A stretch of DNA of 64,000 bases from Sulfurimonas sp. HSL-1656. GTDB lineage: Bacteria > Campylobacterota > Campylobacteria > Campylobacterales > Sulfurimonadaceae. Positions within the stretch are counted from its first letter, which is position 1. Each line of letters starts with the position of its first letter. This document shows, piece by piece, positions 16,516 to 25,715 of the stretch. The notes beneath the pieces were generated by a model, which was not told the origin of the DNA, ran no database searches, and saw only the letters and a list, made by a program, of their open reading frames with translations. The stretch is from contig NZ_CP147915.1 in NCBI RefSeq assembly GCF_039645585.1, positions 434,001 to 498,000 on the forward strand, read 5' to 3'. The translations under genes and the position numbers were made by a program.

Positions 16516-17742
16516 GTGAGAAGAGTTGTCGTAACGGGTATGGGCATGATCAATGCTGTCGGTCACAATAAAGAAGAGTCGTTCAAAGCGATGTGCGACG
16601 GCGTGAGCGGCATTGACAGAATTACCCTTTTCGATGCCGAAGCCGAAGGACAGGGTGTCCTGATTGCCGGTGAGGTCAAAGACTTCGACCCTGCGACCGT
16701 CATGGCCGCCAAAGAGGTCAAAAAAGCGGACCGTTTCATCCACCTCGGCCTTAAAGCGGCCCAGGAAGCGATGGAAGATGCGGCGTTCAACGAGATCGAG
16801 ATCGAGTACGAGCGCTTCGGTGTCGCTGCGGCATCCGGTATCGGCGGTCTTCCGGCGATCGAGAAGAACTCTATCGTCCTTGAAACCCGCGGGCCGCGCC
16901 GCATCTCCCCTTTCTTCATCCCGAGCGCCCTGGTTAACATGCTCGGCGGTTTCGTCTCCATCGAGCACGGTCTGAAAGGCCCCAATGTCGCGGCGGTTAC
17001 TGCCTGTGCGGCGGGAACACACTCCATCAGCGAAGCGGCGAAGACGATCATCTGCAACGGTGCGGACCGTATGCTCGTCGTCGCGGCAGAGTCTGCGGTG
17101 ACCGGTGTCGGTATCGGCGGTTTTGCCTCCATGAAAGCGCTCTCCACACGCAATGACGACCCGAAAACGGCTTCCCGTCCCTTTGACGCGGAGCGCGACG
17201 GTTTCGTTATGGGTGAAGGGGCGGCAGCCCTCGTCCTCGAAGAGTATGATGCGGCCGTTGCGCGCGGTGCGAAGATCTACGGCGAGCTGATCGGTTTCGG
17301 CGAGAGCGGCGACGCGAGCCACATTACGAGCCCGAGCATGGACGGCCCGCTTCGCGCAATGAAAGCGGCGATGACGATGGCCGGCAACCCGAAAGTCGAC
17401 TACGTCAATGCCCACGGTACGTCCACGCCGACGAACGATAAGAACGAAACGGCAGCGCTCAAAGAGCTCTTCGGCGGCAAAGAGAACTGCCCGCCGGTGA
17501 CATCTACCAAGGGCCAGACGGGGCACTGCCTCGGCGCGGCCGGCGGTATCGAAGCGGTCGTCTGTCTGATGGCGATGCAAGAAGGCATCATCCCGCCGAC
17601 GATCAACCACGTCAACCCGGACGAGAACTGCGACCTGGACATCGTCCCGAACGCGTCACGCAAGGCGGAACTGAACATTGTCATGAGCAACTCCTTCGGT
17701 TTCGGCGGCACCAACGGCGTCGTTATCTTCAAGAAGCTCTAA
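16516..17742 (+). CDS. fabF: 3-oxoacyl-ACP synthase II FabF
   Basis: The 408-residue condensing enzyme elongates acyl-ACP with malonyl-ACP. I choose GTG 16516 because AGGAG lies five bases upstream and it yields the classic MRRVVVTGMG N-terminus. The catalytic cysteine is in VTACAAGTHS, and the histidines are in NAHGTSTPTND and KGQTGHCLGAAG. The C-terminal SNSFGFGGTN is typical. It follows acpP by about 90 bases and is followed by accA after 9 bases. Confidence 0.95.
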   Translation: MRRVVVTGMGMINAVGHNKEESFKAMCDGVSGIDRITLFDAEAEGQGVLIAGEVKDFDPATVMAAKEVKKADRFIHLGLKAAQEAMEDAAFNEIEIEYERFGVAAASGIGGLPAIEKNSIVLETRGPRRISPFFIPSALVNMLGGFVSIEHGLKGPNVAAVTACAAGTHSISEAAKTIICNGADRMLVVAAESAVTGVGIGGFASMKALSTRNDDPKTASRPFDAERDGFVMGEGAAALVLEEYDAAVARGAKIYGELIGFGESGDASHITSPSMDGPLRAMKAAMTMAGNPKVDYVNAHGTSTPTNDKNETAALKELFGGKENCPPVTSTKGQTGHCLGAAGGIEAVVCLMAMQEGIIPPTINHVNPDENCDLDIVPNASRKAELNIVMSNSFGFGGTNGVVIFKKL

Positions 17743-17751
17743 GGTCCGGCA

Positions 17752-18690
17752 TTGGCTACCTACCTCGACTTTGAGCAGAAGATCCAGCAGATCCAGGAAG
17801 AGATCGTCAGCGCAGAGGTGCGTCACGACCTCCATGCCGCCGAGATCCTGAAAAAAGATCTGGAGAAAGAGGTCAGTAAAACCTACAAGAACCTCTCCCC
17901 CTACCAGGAGCTGCAGCTGGCGCGCCACCCGGACCGTCCGTACGCGCTCGACTACATCAACCTGCTGCTCGAAGACAAGTACGAACTGCATGGCGACCGC
18001 CACTTCCGCGACGATGCGGCGATCCTCTGCTACATGGGTTACATCGACGGTCAGCGCGTGATGGTTATCGGGGAACAGAAGGGTCGCGGAACGAAGAACA
18101 AGCTCAAGCGCAACTTCGGGATGCCGCATCCCGAGGGGTACCGCAAGGCGCTGCGCTGCGCCCAGCTGGCGGACAAGTTCAACATCCCCGTCGTCATGCT
18201 CATCGACACCCCGGGCGCCTACCCGGGACTCGGTGCCGAAGAGCGCAACCAGAGCGAAGCGATCTCCCGCAACCTGCTGGAGCTCTCCAAACTGGAGACG
18301 ATCACCATCTCCATCGTTATCGGCGAGGGGGGCAGCGGCGGTGCGCTGGCTATCGGCGTGGCCGATCGTCTGGCGATGATGCGCTACTCCGTTTTCAGCG
18401 TTATCTCCCCGGAAGGGTGCTCTGCCATTCTCTGGAACGATCCGTCCAAAGCGGAAGCGGCGACGAAGGCGCTCAAGATCACCAGTAGCGACCTTAAAGA
18501 GCTCGACCTGATCGACGACGTCATCGACGAGCCGCTCATCGGAGCGCACCGCGATAAGTCCGGTGCGGCGGATGCGATGAAAAACTACATTCTCGAGCGT
18601 ATCAATGAACTCTCGAACTACAGCGGATCTGAACGCCGCCATAAGCGCTATGACCGTCTGACGGGTATGGGCGCTTACTCCGAAAACTAA
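17752..18690 (+). CDS. accA: Acetyl-CoA carboxylase carboxyltransferase subunit alpha
   Basis: The 312-residue protein is the alpha subunit of the carboxyltransferase that forms malonyl-CoA, the first committed step of fatty-acid synthesis. It starts at TTG 17752 with AAGG seven bases upstream; no ATG fits. It contains the AccA segments [60 protein letters not shown] and [17 protein letters not shown]. It is the last gene of the fab cluster. A rare start codon may lower its output relative to fabF. Confidence 0.95.
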   Translation: MATYLDFEQKIQQIQEEIVSAEVRHDLHAAEILKKDLEKEVSKTYKNLSPYQELQLARHPDRPYALDYINLLLEDKYELHGDRHFRDDAAILCYMGYIDGQRVMVIGEQKGRGTKNKLKRNFGMPHPEGYRKALRCAQLADKFNIPVVMLIDTPGAYPGLGAEERNQSEAISRNLLELSKLETITISIVIGEGGSGGALAIGVADRLAMMRYSVFSVISPEGCSAILWNDPSKAEAATKALKITSSDLKELDLIDDVIDEPLIGAHRDKSGAADAMKNYILERINELSNYSGSERRHKRYDRLTGMGAYSEN

Positions 18691-18759
18691 TCCAGCTAAC
18701 TTTTTTTTCTTGGGGCGGCCTAGCTGCTCCGACCTCTCTTTATTTTCTTAAACTGTTTT

Positions 18760-18942
18760 GTTCCCCTTCTTTTTCGCTTATCCAAAAAAGAAGCCGAACC
18801 GGGAAGAAAAAAGGATAAAAGGCTGCGCCCTGGAAGAAATACTCTCGGAGTGCGCTTTCGGGACATACCATGCCCCGGTGATCCTGCTGACACGCTAATA
18901 ATCGTTTTGGACTTGACAGATGAAGCGGATTGTCATACGTTT
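18760..18942 (+). repeat. Dispersed repeat, copy A
   Basis: First of four copies of an element beginning GTTCCCCTTCTTTTT. The core (to 18826) contains a pyrimidine arm, a six-base loop, the matching purine arm, and a downstream GGATAA that can pair with the loop. Copy A has one mismatch in the arm (CTTCTTTTTCG). Beyond the core it shares the flank from about 18852 with copy C, but carries about 25 extra bases just after the core that copy C lacks. It lies between the convergent accA and exonuclease genes. Reading frames crossing it are not credible genes. Confidence 0.75.
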
Positions 18943-19009
18943 CACTTAGCACTTAGCACTTAGCACTTAGCACTTAGCACTTAGCACTTAGCACTTAGCA
19001 CTTAGCACT
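18943..19009 (+). repeat. Heptamer tandem array, CACTTAG x 9
   Basis: Nine exact head-to-tail copies of CACTTAG plus four bases of a tenth follow copy A of the dispersed repeat without a gap and end five bases before the exonuclease stop. Because the unit is seven bases and contains TAG, every plus-strand frame is closed. The array at 48009 has the same unit but 14 copies. Confidence 0.97.
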
Positions 19010-19013
19010 CTGG

Positions 19014-19805
19014 TTACGCTTCGGGGGGTGTCTGTTCCGGGGGCTGGGGCGGGAATTTCGGGCGTTTGAGGCGTTTGGCCTTTTTGGAGAAGGTGATGAG
19101 CTCTTCGACGGTCTGGATCTCCGTGGGGATGCATCTGAGGGTGCGCTTGAAGAGTTTGGCCGTCGTCATCGCATCGGAGAGGGCGCGGTGGTGGGTTGCC
19201 TCTTTATAGAGTTCGAGCTGTTCATTCAGAAAGGCGAGGCCGTAGCGGTAGGAGCTGATGGTACGCTCGGCCAGATCAATGGTGCAGAGACTGCGGTTGA
19301 GCAGGGGAGCCATCCCGACGCGCTCCATCATCTTGGAGGTGAACTGGAAGTCGAATTTGACGTCGTGGCCGACGAAGATGTCATTGCCCAGGAAGATTTT
19401 GAACGCTTCGAGTACCTCTTTCATGGTCGGGGCATTCTGGGTGTCCTCTTCGGCAATACCGGTGATCTCGGTGATGTGCCCCGAGATATGGTCGCAGCGT
19501 ACCAGGCTTTCAAACCGGTCAATGATGTGGAGATTCTGTACCTTGACGGCGCCGATCTCGATGATCTGGTGCTTGTCGGGTTTGGAACCGTTGGTCTCGA
19601 TGTCGACGATGCAGAAGGTCGCCGCGGAGAGGAGCTGGTCGCAGCTTTGGGGGTAGTAGCGTGTACCGTCACGGCTGACAAGTTCGAGCCCCTGTGCTTT
19701 CATAAGTTCGACGGCCAGATCGACGGATTCGCCGGTGAGATGCTCTATCTGGTAGGCAGTAAGACCCTCGCAGAGCTTCTGGGGGAGTTGGGAGGCTTCG
19801 ATCAT
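19014..19805 (-). CDS. DnaQ-like 3'-5' exonuclease (DNA polymerase III epsilon-type)
   Basis: The 263-residue protein has an N-terminal region of about 70 residues and a DEDDh exonuclease domain: IVDIETNG (Exo I, D and E), FVGHDVKFDF (Exo II) and HRALSDA (Exo III, H and D). This fits the epsilon/PolC exonuclease family that proofreads or trims DNA in the cytosol. The start at 19805 overlaps the trpF stop by ATGA. The stand-alone N-terminal extension leaves open whether it is the replicative proofreading subunit or an accessory nuclease. Confidence 0.82.
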   Translation of the reverse strand: MIEASQLPQKLCEGLTAYQIEHLTGESVDLAVELMKAQGLELVSRDGTRYYPQSCDQLLSAATFCIVDIETNGSKPDKHQIIEIGAVKVQNLHIIDRFESLVRCDHISGHITEITGIAEEDTQNAPTMKEVLEAFKIFLGNDIFVGHDVKFDFQFTSKMMERVGMAPLLNRSLCTIDLAERTISSYRYGLAFLNEQLELYKEATHHRALSDAMTTAKLFKRTLRCIPTEIQTVEELITFSKKAKRLKRPKFPPQPPEQTPPEA

Positions 19806-20389
19806 GCCTTGGCCTTTGCAATAAACAGGCCAACCTTCTCGGGGTCTTTTTTTCCCTTGGACGCTTCGACACCGCTGCTGACGTCGAGGGCATAAAATCC
19901 GTAAGGGAGGCACTCTTCGACGTTTTCCGGTGAGAGGCCGCCGGCCAGGATGATCTTCGAGCAGTCGACACCCTTGAACCACTCGAGGTTGAGCCGCTTG
20001 CCCATGCCGCCGTACGCCTCGCAATAGGCGTCTACGAGGCGGTACTCGTCGGCGTACGCTTTGACGTCTTCAGGGTTCTGGGCCCGGATGACGCGAACAT
20101 AGGGGCACTCCAGGGCGTCAAAAAGGCTTTCGGGCGCGTCGAAATGGATCTGGGCGAGGGTGATGCCGCTCCTCTTCGCCGCTGCGTTGATAGCCTGGGC
20201 CTCCTCGTTGACGAAGAGACCGACCTTCTCGACAAAGGGAGGGAGTGCTTTGATGATCTCCGCGGCCGCTTCGGGGGAGATATGGCGCGGCGAGGGGGGA
20301 TAGAAAACGAAACCAAGCGCGTCGGCCCCGGCTTCGATCGCACTCATCGCGTCTTCATAGGAGGTGATGCCGCAGATCTTGACGCGCAC
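19802..20389 (-). CDS. trpF: Phosphoribosylanthranilate isomerase TrpF
   Basis: The 195-residue (beta/alpha)8 enzyme converts PRA to CdRP in tryptophan synthesis. It starts with GTG at 20389, giving MRVKICGIT, the catalytic cysteine segment, and has GFVF, SPRHIS, LAGGLSPENV and ALDVSSGVE near the C-terminus. It sits seven bases after rpe and overlaps the exonuclease gene by ATGA. It is not in a trp operon here. Confidence 0.93.
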   Translation of the reverse strand: MRVKICGITSYEDAMSAIEAGADALGFVFYPPSPRHISPEAAAEIIKALPPFVEKVGLFVNEEAQAINAAAKRSGITLAQIHFDAPESLFDALECPYVRVIRAQNPEDVKAYADEYRLVDAYCEAYGGMGKRLNLEWFKGVDCSKIILAGGLSPENVEECLPYGFYALDVSSGVEASKGKKDPEKVGLFIAKAKA

Positions 20390-20396
20390 GGAAGGC

Positions 20397-21038
20397 TCAG
20401 ACTTTCAGGCTGTTAATGGCCGCTTTGAGGCCGTCTGCGTGTTTGAAAACATAGCTGCCGGCGACACAGACGTCGACGCCCGCTTCGGCGAGCGCGGCGA
20501 TATTTGCGTCGTTGACCCCGCCGTCAACCTCGATGAGGCAGTCGGGGTTGAGACGGTCGCGCAGGTCACGCAGGCGGCGTACCTTCTCGTACACGTCAAT
20601 GAACTTCTGGCCCCCGAAACCGGGGTTGACGCTCATGACGAGGACCATGTCGATATAGGGCAGCAGGTACTCGAGGCTTTCGGCCGGCGTGTGCGGGTTG
20701 AGCACGATGGCCGGTTTGATGCCGAGGCTGCGGATGTACTGCGCCAGGCGGTGCGGGTGTTTCTCCTCTTCGATATGAAAGGAGATGTACGCCGGTTTCA
20801 GCGGGGCGAAGAGGTCGACGAAGAAGGTGTTGTTCTCGACCATCAGGTGGATGTCGAGGGGTTTGGTGGCCGCCTCGGCGACCGCGGAGACGACAACGGG
20901 TCCGATGGTGAGGTTCGGAACGAAATGGCCGTCCATGACGTCGACGTGTACCAGGTCGCACCCGGCGTCGCAGATCGCGCTGACGTCGCGTGCAAGGTTG
21001 CCGAAATCGGCGGAGAGAATACTGGGGGCTACAAGCAT
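20397..21038 (-). CDS. rpe: Ribulose-phosphate 3-epimerase
   Basis: The 213-residue TIM-barrel enzyme interconverts ribulose-5-P and xylulose-5-P. ATG 21038 follows AAGGG and gives MLVAPSILSADFGNL; the frame continues upstream with non-family sequence. The metal/catalytic motifs HVDVMDGHFVPN, MSVNPGFGGQKF and EVDGGVN are present. It serves the pentose-phosphate or Calvin-type pathways and heads an rpe-trpF-exonuclease unit. Confidence 0.95.
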   Translation of the reverse strand: MLVAPSILSADFGNLARDVSAICDAGCDLVHVDVMDGHFVPNLTIGPVVVSAVAEAATKPLDIHLMVENNTFFVDLFAPLKPAYISFHIEEEKHPHRLAQYIRSLGIKPAIVLNPHTPAESLEYLLPYIDMVLVMSVNPGFGGQKFIDVYEKVRRLRDLRDRLNPDCLIEVDGGVNDANIAALAEAGVDVCVAGSYVFKHADGLKAAINSLKV

Positions 21039-21154
21039 TGCGCTACCCTTTCTTTTTTGTGGCATTTTATCCAAATAGTGCGTGCATTGCGATAAAATGT
21101 CGGTACACCCCGTGCTACAGTGGCTATTTAAGGAACTCTTTTGATTTGAGAGGA

Positions 21155-21160
21155 TATAAT
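21155..21160 (+). promoter_or_regulatory. -10 element of a likely rpmB promoter
   Basis: GATATAATG provides a perfect TATAAT 31 bases before the rpmB start and after the divergent rpe start. AAGGAGCC lies between it and the rpmB ATG as ribosome site. Confidence 0.45.
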
Positions 21161-21191
21161 GCGCCACTAAATTTACGCAAGGAGCCTTCAT

Positions 21192-21383
21192 ATGGCAAGA
21201 AAATGTGCTATTAGCGGTAAGGGCCCAATGAGCGGAAACAACGTTTCTCACGCGAAAAATCGCACGAAAAGACGTTTCATGCCTAATCTTCGCACCGTCC
21301 GCGTCCAGATGGAAGACGGTACGACTAAGAAGATTAAGATCTCTGCTTCTGAGCTTCGTACTATGAAGAAAAAGCAGGCGTAA
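21192..21383 (+). CDS. rpmB: 50S ribosomal protein L28
   Basis: The 63-residue basic protein begins [20 protein letters not shown], the L28 signature, and continues with [13 protein letters not shown]. It is a large-subunit ribosomal protein. It has a good AAGGAG site and its own promoter-like -10. The K+ channel gene follows after 27 bases. Confidence 0.97.
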   Translation: MARKCAISGKGPMSGNNVSHAKNRTKRRFMPNLRTVRVQMEDGTTKKIKISASELRTMKKKQA

Positions 21384-21410
21384 CCCCTTACGCCTAAAAT
21401 AGAGCGCCGT

Positions 21411-22541
21411 TTGAATCTAATCGAAAAGATTCGGGCCTTTCTTCACTGGGAGACCCCTCCCAAACCCCAATACGATCTACTTCCCGATATTTACAGCCAC
21501 CTCAAACCGTTTAGACTGCCGCTGATTTTTACGGCAATCATCATGTTCCTCGGCACCATCGGCTACATGGTTATCGACGACTTTTCGCTCATCGACGCCA
21601 TCTACCAGACGGGGATCACCTTTACGACGGTCGGCTTCGGGGAGATCGCCCCCATCTCCGATGCGGGAAGGCTCTTTACGATCACGCTGATCATTACCGG
21701 GTTCGCCGTCTTCTCGATGGCGGTCGGTATTCTGGTCAACGAGATCAACCGCGGCAACATCTACAAAACCATAAAGGAGCGGGACATGCTCTACAAGATC
21801 GCGCGCTTGAAAAAGCATTTTGTCATCTGCTACCACAACGATTACACCATCGAAGTCACGAAGGAGCTGCGCCGTTCGCACATCCCCTTCGTCGTGATCG
21901 ATCCCCGCGAGGAGATCGAGGCGTGGGCGAAACAGCACAAGTACCCTTATTTCCTCCGCGAAGAGCCCCACACGGAGGTGGCGATGCTCAAGGCGCACCT
22001 GAGCTCCGCGAGCGGGATGATCACCCTCTCGCCGCTCATCGCGGACAACATCGCCATCATCGCCTCCGTGCGCCTCTTCGAGAAGGAGCACCAGCTGCCG
22101 CGGCCGTACAACCTGATCAGCTCGGCCGAGACGATGAGTGACGTCGAGAAGCTGAAAAAACTCGGGGCGGATACCGTCGTATCCCCGACGAAGCTGACGG
22201 CGCAGCGCATCACCTCCATGGCGGCGCGCCCCGATATGGAGAACCTCCTCGAGGAGTTCCTCTACCGCAGCGACACCCCGCTGGACATGGAGGAGATTTT
22301 CGTGCCCAAGTACAGCTGGATGGTGCTCAACCGCCTCAAGGAGACCCATCTCCGTGAGATCGCGAACGTCTCCGTCGTCGGGGTGACGCGCAAAGACGGC
22401 AAGTTCGTCGCCATGCCCAAAGGCGACGACCTCGTCACCAGCGAGTCGAAACTGCTGGTCGTCGGGACCGAGAAGGGGATCAAAATGACCAAAGAGCTGG
22501 TGAAACAGCGTAAAAAACCGCAGGAGTTGCGTTATGTTTGA
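21411..22541 (+). CDS. Potassium channel protein with RCK (TrkA-N/C) domains
   Basis: The 376-residue protein has two membrane helices (about 36-55 and 92-110) flanking a pore loop with the K+ selectivity filter in TFTTVGFGE, then a cytoplasmic RCK domain and a TrkA-C-like domain (about 300-370). It starts with TTG 21411. The nucleotide-binding loop of the RCK domain reads CYHNDYT where GxGxxG is usual, so ligand binding may differ or be lost. The last 8 bases overlap argJ. Confidence 0.85.
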   Translation: MNLIEKIRAFLHWETPPKPQYDLLPDIYSHLKPFRLPLIFTAIIMFLGTIGYMVIDDFSLIDAIYQTGITFTTVGFGEIAPISDAGRLFTITLIITGFAVFSMAVGILVNEINRGNIYKTIKERDMLYKIARLKKHFVICYHNDYTIEVTKELRRSHIPFVVIDPREEIEAWAKQHKYPYFLREEPHTEVAMLKAHLSSASGMITLSPLIADNIAIIASVRLFEKEHQLPRPYNLISSAETMSDVEKLKKLGADTVVSPTKLTAQRITSMAARPDMENLLEEFLYRSDTPLDMEEIFVPKYSWMVLNRLKETHLREIANVSVVGVTRKDGKFVAMPKGDDLVTSESKLLVVGTEKGIKMTKELVKQRKKPQELRYV

Positions 22542-23721
22542 GATGAAAAAAGTCGGCGGCGGCGTCTGCGCGCCGGAGGGGTTCTTTGCGGGGGCGGCGA
22601 GTGCCGGCCTGCGCCCGAACGGGGCGGACGACGTCGCCTTTATCTATGCCGACACCCCCTGTGAGATGGCGGCGGTCTTCACGACCAACAAGATGACGGC
22701 CGCACCGATCCGCCACTACCGGGCGAAAGGCAGCTTCAAGAGCAACTTCGTCCTGATGAACGCCAAAAACGCCAACGCAATGACGGGCCCTGCGGGGATC
22801 AGCGATATCGACGAGGTCCTGGGCGAGCTGCAGGCGCATTACGGCGTCCTTCAGAACCCGGTCATGAGTTCCACGGGGGTCATCGGTGTCCGCATGCCCA
22901 AAGCCAAGATTACGGCGGCGGCAAAGACCTTCGATCTCTCTACCAAGGACAGCCTGGCGGCCGCGAAAGCGATCATGACGACGGACACCTTCTACAAGAT
23001 GGTGTCGACGGAGGTCGTCCTGGAGGGCGGCAAACGTTTCCGCCTCGGGGCGATTGCCAAGGGTGCGGGCATGATCAACCCGGCGATGGCGACGATGCTC
23101 TGTTTTGTCACCACCGACGCCGATGCCGGCGCCGCGGAGCTGCAGGAGTGCCTCGAAGCGGTCATTCCGACGACCTTCAACGCGGCCAGCGTCGACGGCG
23201 ATACGTCGACGAACGATACGGTAATGCTCTTTTCCAACCGCAAAAGCGGCGCGTTTGATGCCGAGGCGTTCAAGACGGCCCTGCACGAGATGCTGCTCGA
23301 ACTGGCGCAGATGATGGTCAGCGACGGGGAGGGGGCGACGAAGATGGTCACCTTCCACGTGACGGGCGCCGCCAGCGACGCCGAGGCGGAGACGGCCGCA
23401 AAGGCACTCTCCAACTCGCTGCTGATGAAAACGGCCATCTTCGGCGAGGACCCCAACTGGGGCCGGGTCGCATCGACGATCGGTGCCAGCGGCGTTACGT
23501 GTGACGAGGCGACGCTCACGGTCAGTTTCGACGAGGTCTGCGTCTACGACAGGGGGACGATCCTCTTTGATGCCGACTCCGAAAAGCTGGCGGCGGCGGT
23601 GATGAAACGCGAACGCTTTACGATCAGCTGTGACCTGGGAGTGGGCGAGGGGGCGTTTGACGCCTACGGCTGCGACCTCGGTCACGAGTACGTGAAGATC
23701 AACGCCGACTACAGAACGTAG
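22534..23721 (+). CDS. argJ: Bifunctional glutamate N-acetyltransferase / amino-acid N-acetyltransferase ArgJ
   Basis: The 395-residue enzyme recycles the acetyl group in arginine synthesis. It has the ArgJ N-terminus (GGGVCAPEGFFAGAA), VFTTN, and the self-cleavage region KGAGMINPAMATMLCF, where the precursor cuts before the catalytic threonine (ATML). GEDPNWGRV and the tail HEYVKINADYRT complete the family pattern. The start overlaps the K+ channel gene by 8 bases, which suggests coupling without an obvious functional link. Confidence 0.95.
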   Translation: MFEMKKVGGGVCAPEGFFAGAASAGLRPNGADDVAFIYADTPCEMAAVFTTNKMTAAPIRHYRAKGSFKSNFVLMNAKNANAMTGPAGISDIDEVLGELQAHYGVLQNPVMSSTGVIGVRMPKAKITAAAKTFDLSTKDSLAAAKAIMTTDTFYKMVSTEVVLEGGKRFRLGAIAKGAGMINPAMATMLCFVTTDADAGAAELQECLEAVIPTTFNAASVDGDTSTNDTVMLFSNRKSGAFDAEAFKTALHEMLLELAQMMVSDGEGATKMVTFHVTGAASDAEAETAAKALSNSLLMKTAIFGEDPNWGRVASTIGASGVTCDEATLTVSFDEVCVYDRGTILFDADSEKLAAAVMKRERFTISCDLGVGEGAFDAYGCDLGHEYVKINADYRT

Positions 23722-23762
23722 CGGCGATTTGAAGGAGAATACGGCGGCCCGTGCGGCCGTCG

Positions 23763-24386
23763 TTAGAAGCGGTAGCCTACCTTGAGAAGGGTCCGCAGAT
23801 TGTCGAGGCTGTATTTCTTCGTACCGCCGAAATCGTTTTCGGTGGTCCATGTACGGCGGATATCCACACCCGCCAGGAAACTTCCCATATAGTATTTCAG
23901 ACCCGCGCCGGCCTGCAGCGTAAAGAGCCAGTCATTCTGGGTATCGGTGGATGTCGTCGGGAACAGTCCGCCTGTACTCGTGGTCACGGGGTATTCGGTA
24001 TACATTGCACCGATTCCCGGTCCGACGCCGAGGACGAGGTTCTTGGTGAAATGGATGAAATAGTAGGGGTTCATTTCGATCGCAGTGATCGTCACGTCAT
24101 CTTTATCGTAACGGCTCAGGCTCAGTTGCTGGCGAAGCAGGTTGTCGCCGGGCAGGGTGAATACGGGGCAGTCGAGGGAGACTTCGACACCGTAGTTATA
24201 GTCATCTTTGACAGAACCGTTGTCAAAATCCATCGTCCCGCCGACGGCGGCGACTTCGATATTCGCTTTCCAGTCCGGGGTGTTAAAGACGGGCAGCCAG
24301 ACGAACTTGTCCGCGGCGGTAGCCGCCGATGCCGACAGGATCGCGGCGCCTGCCAGGGCGCTGAGCAGTTGGGTCGTTTTCTTCAT
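23763..24386 (-). CDS. Outer-membrane beta-barrel protein
   Basis: The 207-residue product starts at ATG 24386 behind GAGGAG and has a clear Sec signal peptide ending in SAATAA. The mature part has alternating aromatic/hydrophobic strands and ends in a C-terminal phenylalanine (VGYRF), the usual signal for outer-membrane insertion. Similar in size to OmpW/OmpA-barrel porins of about eight strands. No specific substrate can be assigned. It is a single-gene unit. Confidence 0.7.
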   Translation of the reverse strand: MKKTTQLLSALAGAAILSASAATAADKFVWLPVFNTPDWKANIEVAAVGGTMDFDNGSVKDDYNYGVEVSLDCPVFTLPGDNLLRQQLSLSRYDKDDVTITAIEMNPYYFIHFTKNLVLGVGPGIGAMYTEYPVTTSTGGLFPTTSTDTQNDWLFTLQAGAGLKYYMGSFLAGVDIRRTWTTENDFGGTKKYSLDNLRTLLKVGYRF

Positions 24387-24525
24387 TTTTACTCCTCTCT
24401 TGAAGAAAGATGGTGTGCACGATAGGCAAACTTTTTTCATTTATCATACAGACAATCACATTTTATTCACATTTTTCTGAAAAATAAAAAAAAGTTATTT
24501 AATGCCTCCCGCGAAATCGCGGGTT

Positions 24526-25146
24526 TCAGCGCGGGGGAAGGTCGAGGTGGGGGAGGTGCCAGCCGCGGTAGTGCGCGACGAGGCGGAGCACGGTGGCAAA
24601 GAGGGCGACGGCGAGAATGGCCGTGTCGTTCAGCCAGCCGACGGCATCGAGCAGGATCAGCAAGACGGCGACGATGACGGCGATCGTGCCGTAGAAGTCG
24701 CTGGTGAGGATGGCTGGGACGGTATTGACGAGGACGTCACGGGTCACCCCGCCGCCGATGGCGGTGAGGAAGCTGACGATGATGATGCCGAAAAAGTTGA
24801 ACTCCGCCGCAATCCCCAGCAGGGCGCCGGTGATGCTGAAGGCGACGAGGCCGACGGTATCGCTGATGATAAAGAGCCATTTGCGTTCCAGCGCGTCCCG
24901 GCGGTAGAGGCGGAGGGCGAGGGCCAGTAGAACACTGGCGATGACAGTTACTGCCGGGTAGTAGTGGGTAAAGGCGAAGGGGGTGCGGTCAAGCATGAGG
25001 TCACGGATGACCCCGCCGCCGAGCGCCGTCAGGGAGGCGACGATGATGAGCCCCAGCAGGTCGAGCCGGTGACGGACGCCGGCAAGGAAACCGCTCAGGG
25101 CAAAGGCGACGATGCCGATGATGTCGGCGAGGATGAAAAAGTCCAT
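24526..25146 (-). CDS. TRIC-type cation channel family protein (UPF0126)
   Basis: The 206-residue membrane protein has about seven helices arranged as two similar halves, each containing a glycine-rich motif: LTALGGGVIRDLML and LTAIGGGVTRDVLV. This duplicated GGGxxRD pattern is diagnostic of the YicG/YadS UPF0126 family, related to trimeric intracellular cation channels. It lies 12 bases downstream of the gamma carbonic anhydrase gene. Confidence 0.85.
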   Translation of the reverse strand: MDFFILADIIGIVAFALSGFLAGVRHRLDLLGLIIVASLTALGGGVIRDLMLDRTPFAFTHYYPAVTVIASVLLALALRLYRRDALERKWLFIISDTVGLVAFSITGALLGIAAEFNFFGIIIVSFLTAIGGGVTRDVLVNTVPAILTSDFYGTIAVIVAVLLILLDAVGWLNDTAILAVALFATVLRLVAHYRGWHLPHLDLPPR

Positions 25147-25158
25147 GGCTTTGGCGTC

Positions 25159-25695
25159 TTAGGCACCAGCGATGCGGAAATCCTCTTTGAACGCGACATA
25201 GCGTTCTGCCGAGGCGTAAAGCTCTTTGACCTCTTCATCGGACAGTTCCCGGACGACTTTGGCCGGGGAGCCCATGATGAGGGAACGGGGCGGGAAGACT
25301 TTGTTCTTCGTGACCAGCGCCCCGGCACCGACGATGGACTCCTTGCCGATGACGGCGCCGTCGAGGATGGTCGCGCTCATGCCGATCAGGCAGGCATCCT
25401 CGATCGTACAGCCGTGGAGCATGACGCGGTGGCCGATGGTGACGTCGCTGCCGATGACGGTCGGGTGGCCGTCGCTCATGTCGGGCTTTTTATAGTGGGT
25501 GACGTGGATCATGGAGAGATCCTGGATATTGGTCCGGTCGCCGATGACGATGCGGTGGACGTCCCCGCGTACGACGCAGCCGAACCAGACGGCGCAGGAT
25601 TCACCCATGGTGACATTCCCGATGACGTCGGCGCTCTTCGCGATCCAGGAATCGTCACCGATCTGGGGTTCCCATTGCTTGAAAGGGTAGGTCAT
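25159..25695 (-). CDS. Gamma carbonic anhydrase family protein
   Basis: The 178-residue left-handed beta-helix protein contains GDDSWIAKSADVIGNV, the arginine segment VVRGDVHRI, and three metal-ligand histidines in MIHVTH and IGHRVMLHGC, as in YrdA/CamH-type proteins. Many such homologues lack strong anhydrase activity, so the reaction is uncertain. It sits between ppk1 and the TRIC-like gene on the same strand. Confidence 0.88.
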   Translation of the reverse strand: MTYPFKQWEPQIGDDSWIAKSADVIGNVTMGESCAVWFGCVVRGDVHRIVIGDRTNIQDLSMIHVTHYKKPDMSDGHPTVIGSDVTIGHRVMLHGCTIEDACLIGMSATILDGAVIGKESIVGAGALVTKNKVFPPRSLIMGSPAKVVRELSDEEVKELYASAERYVAFKEDFRIAGA

Positions 25696-25715
25696 TGCTG
25701 CTCCTTGCGGCGGCC

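Noticed and set aside
18740-18952. Minus-strand open frame across dispersed repeat A, similar to the frame at 47719-48018
   Set aside because: Both start in the same repeat sequence and diverge after the repeat; similarity comes from the repeat DNA, with no ribosome site and no protein-like conservation.
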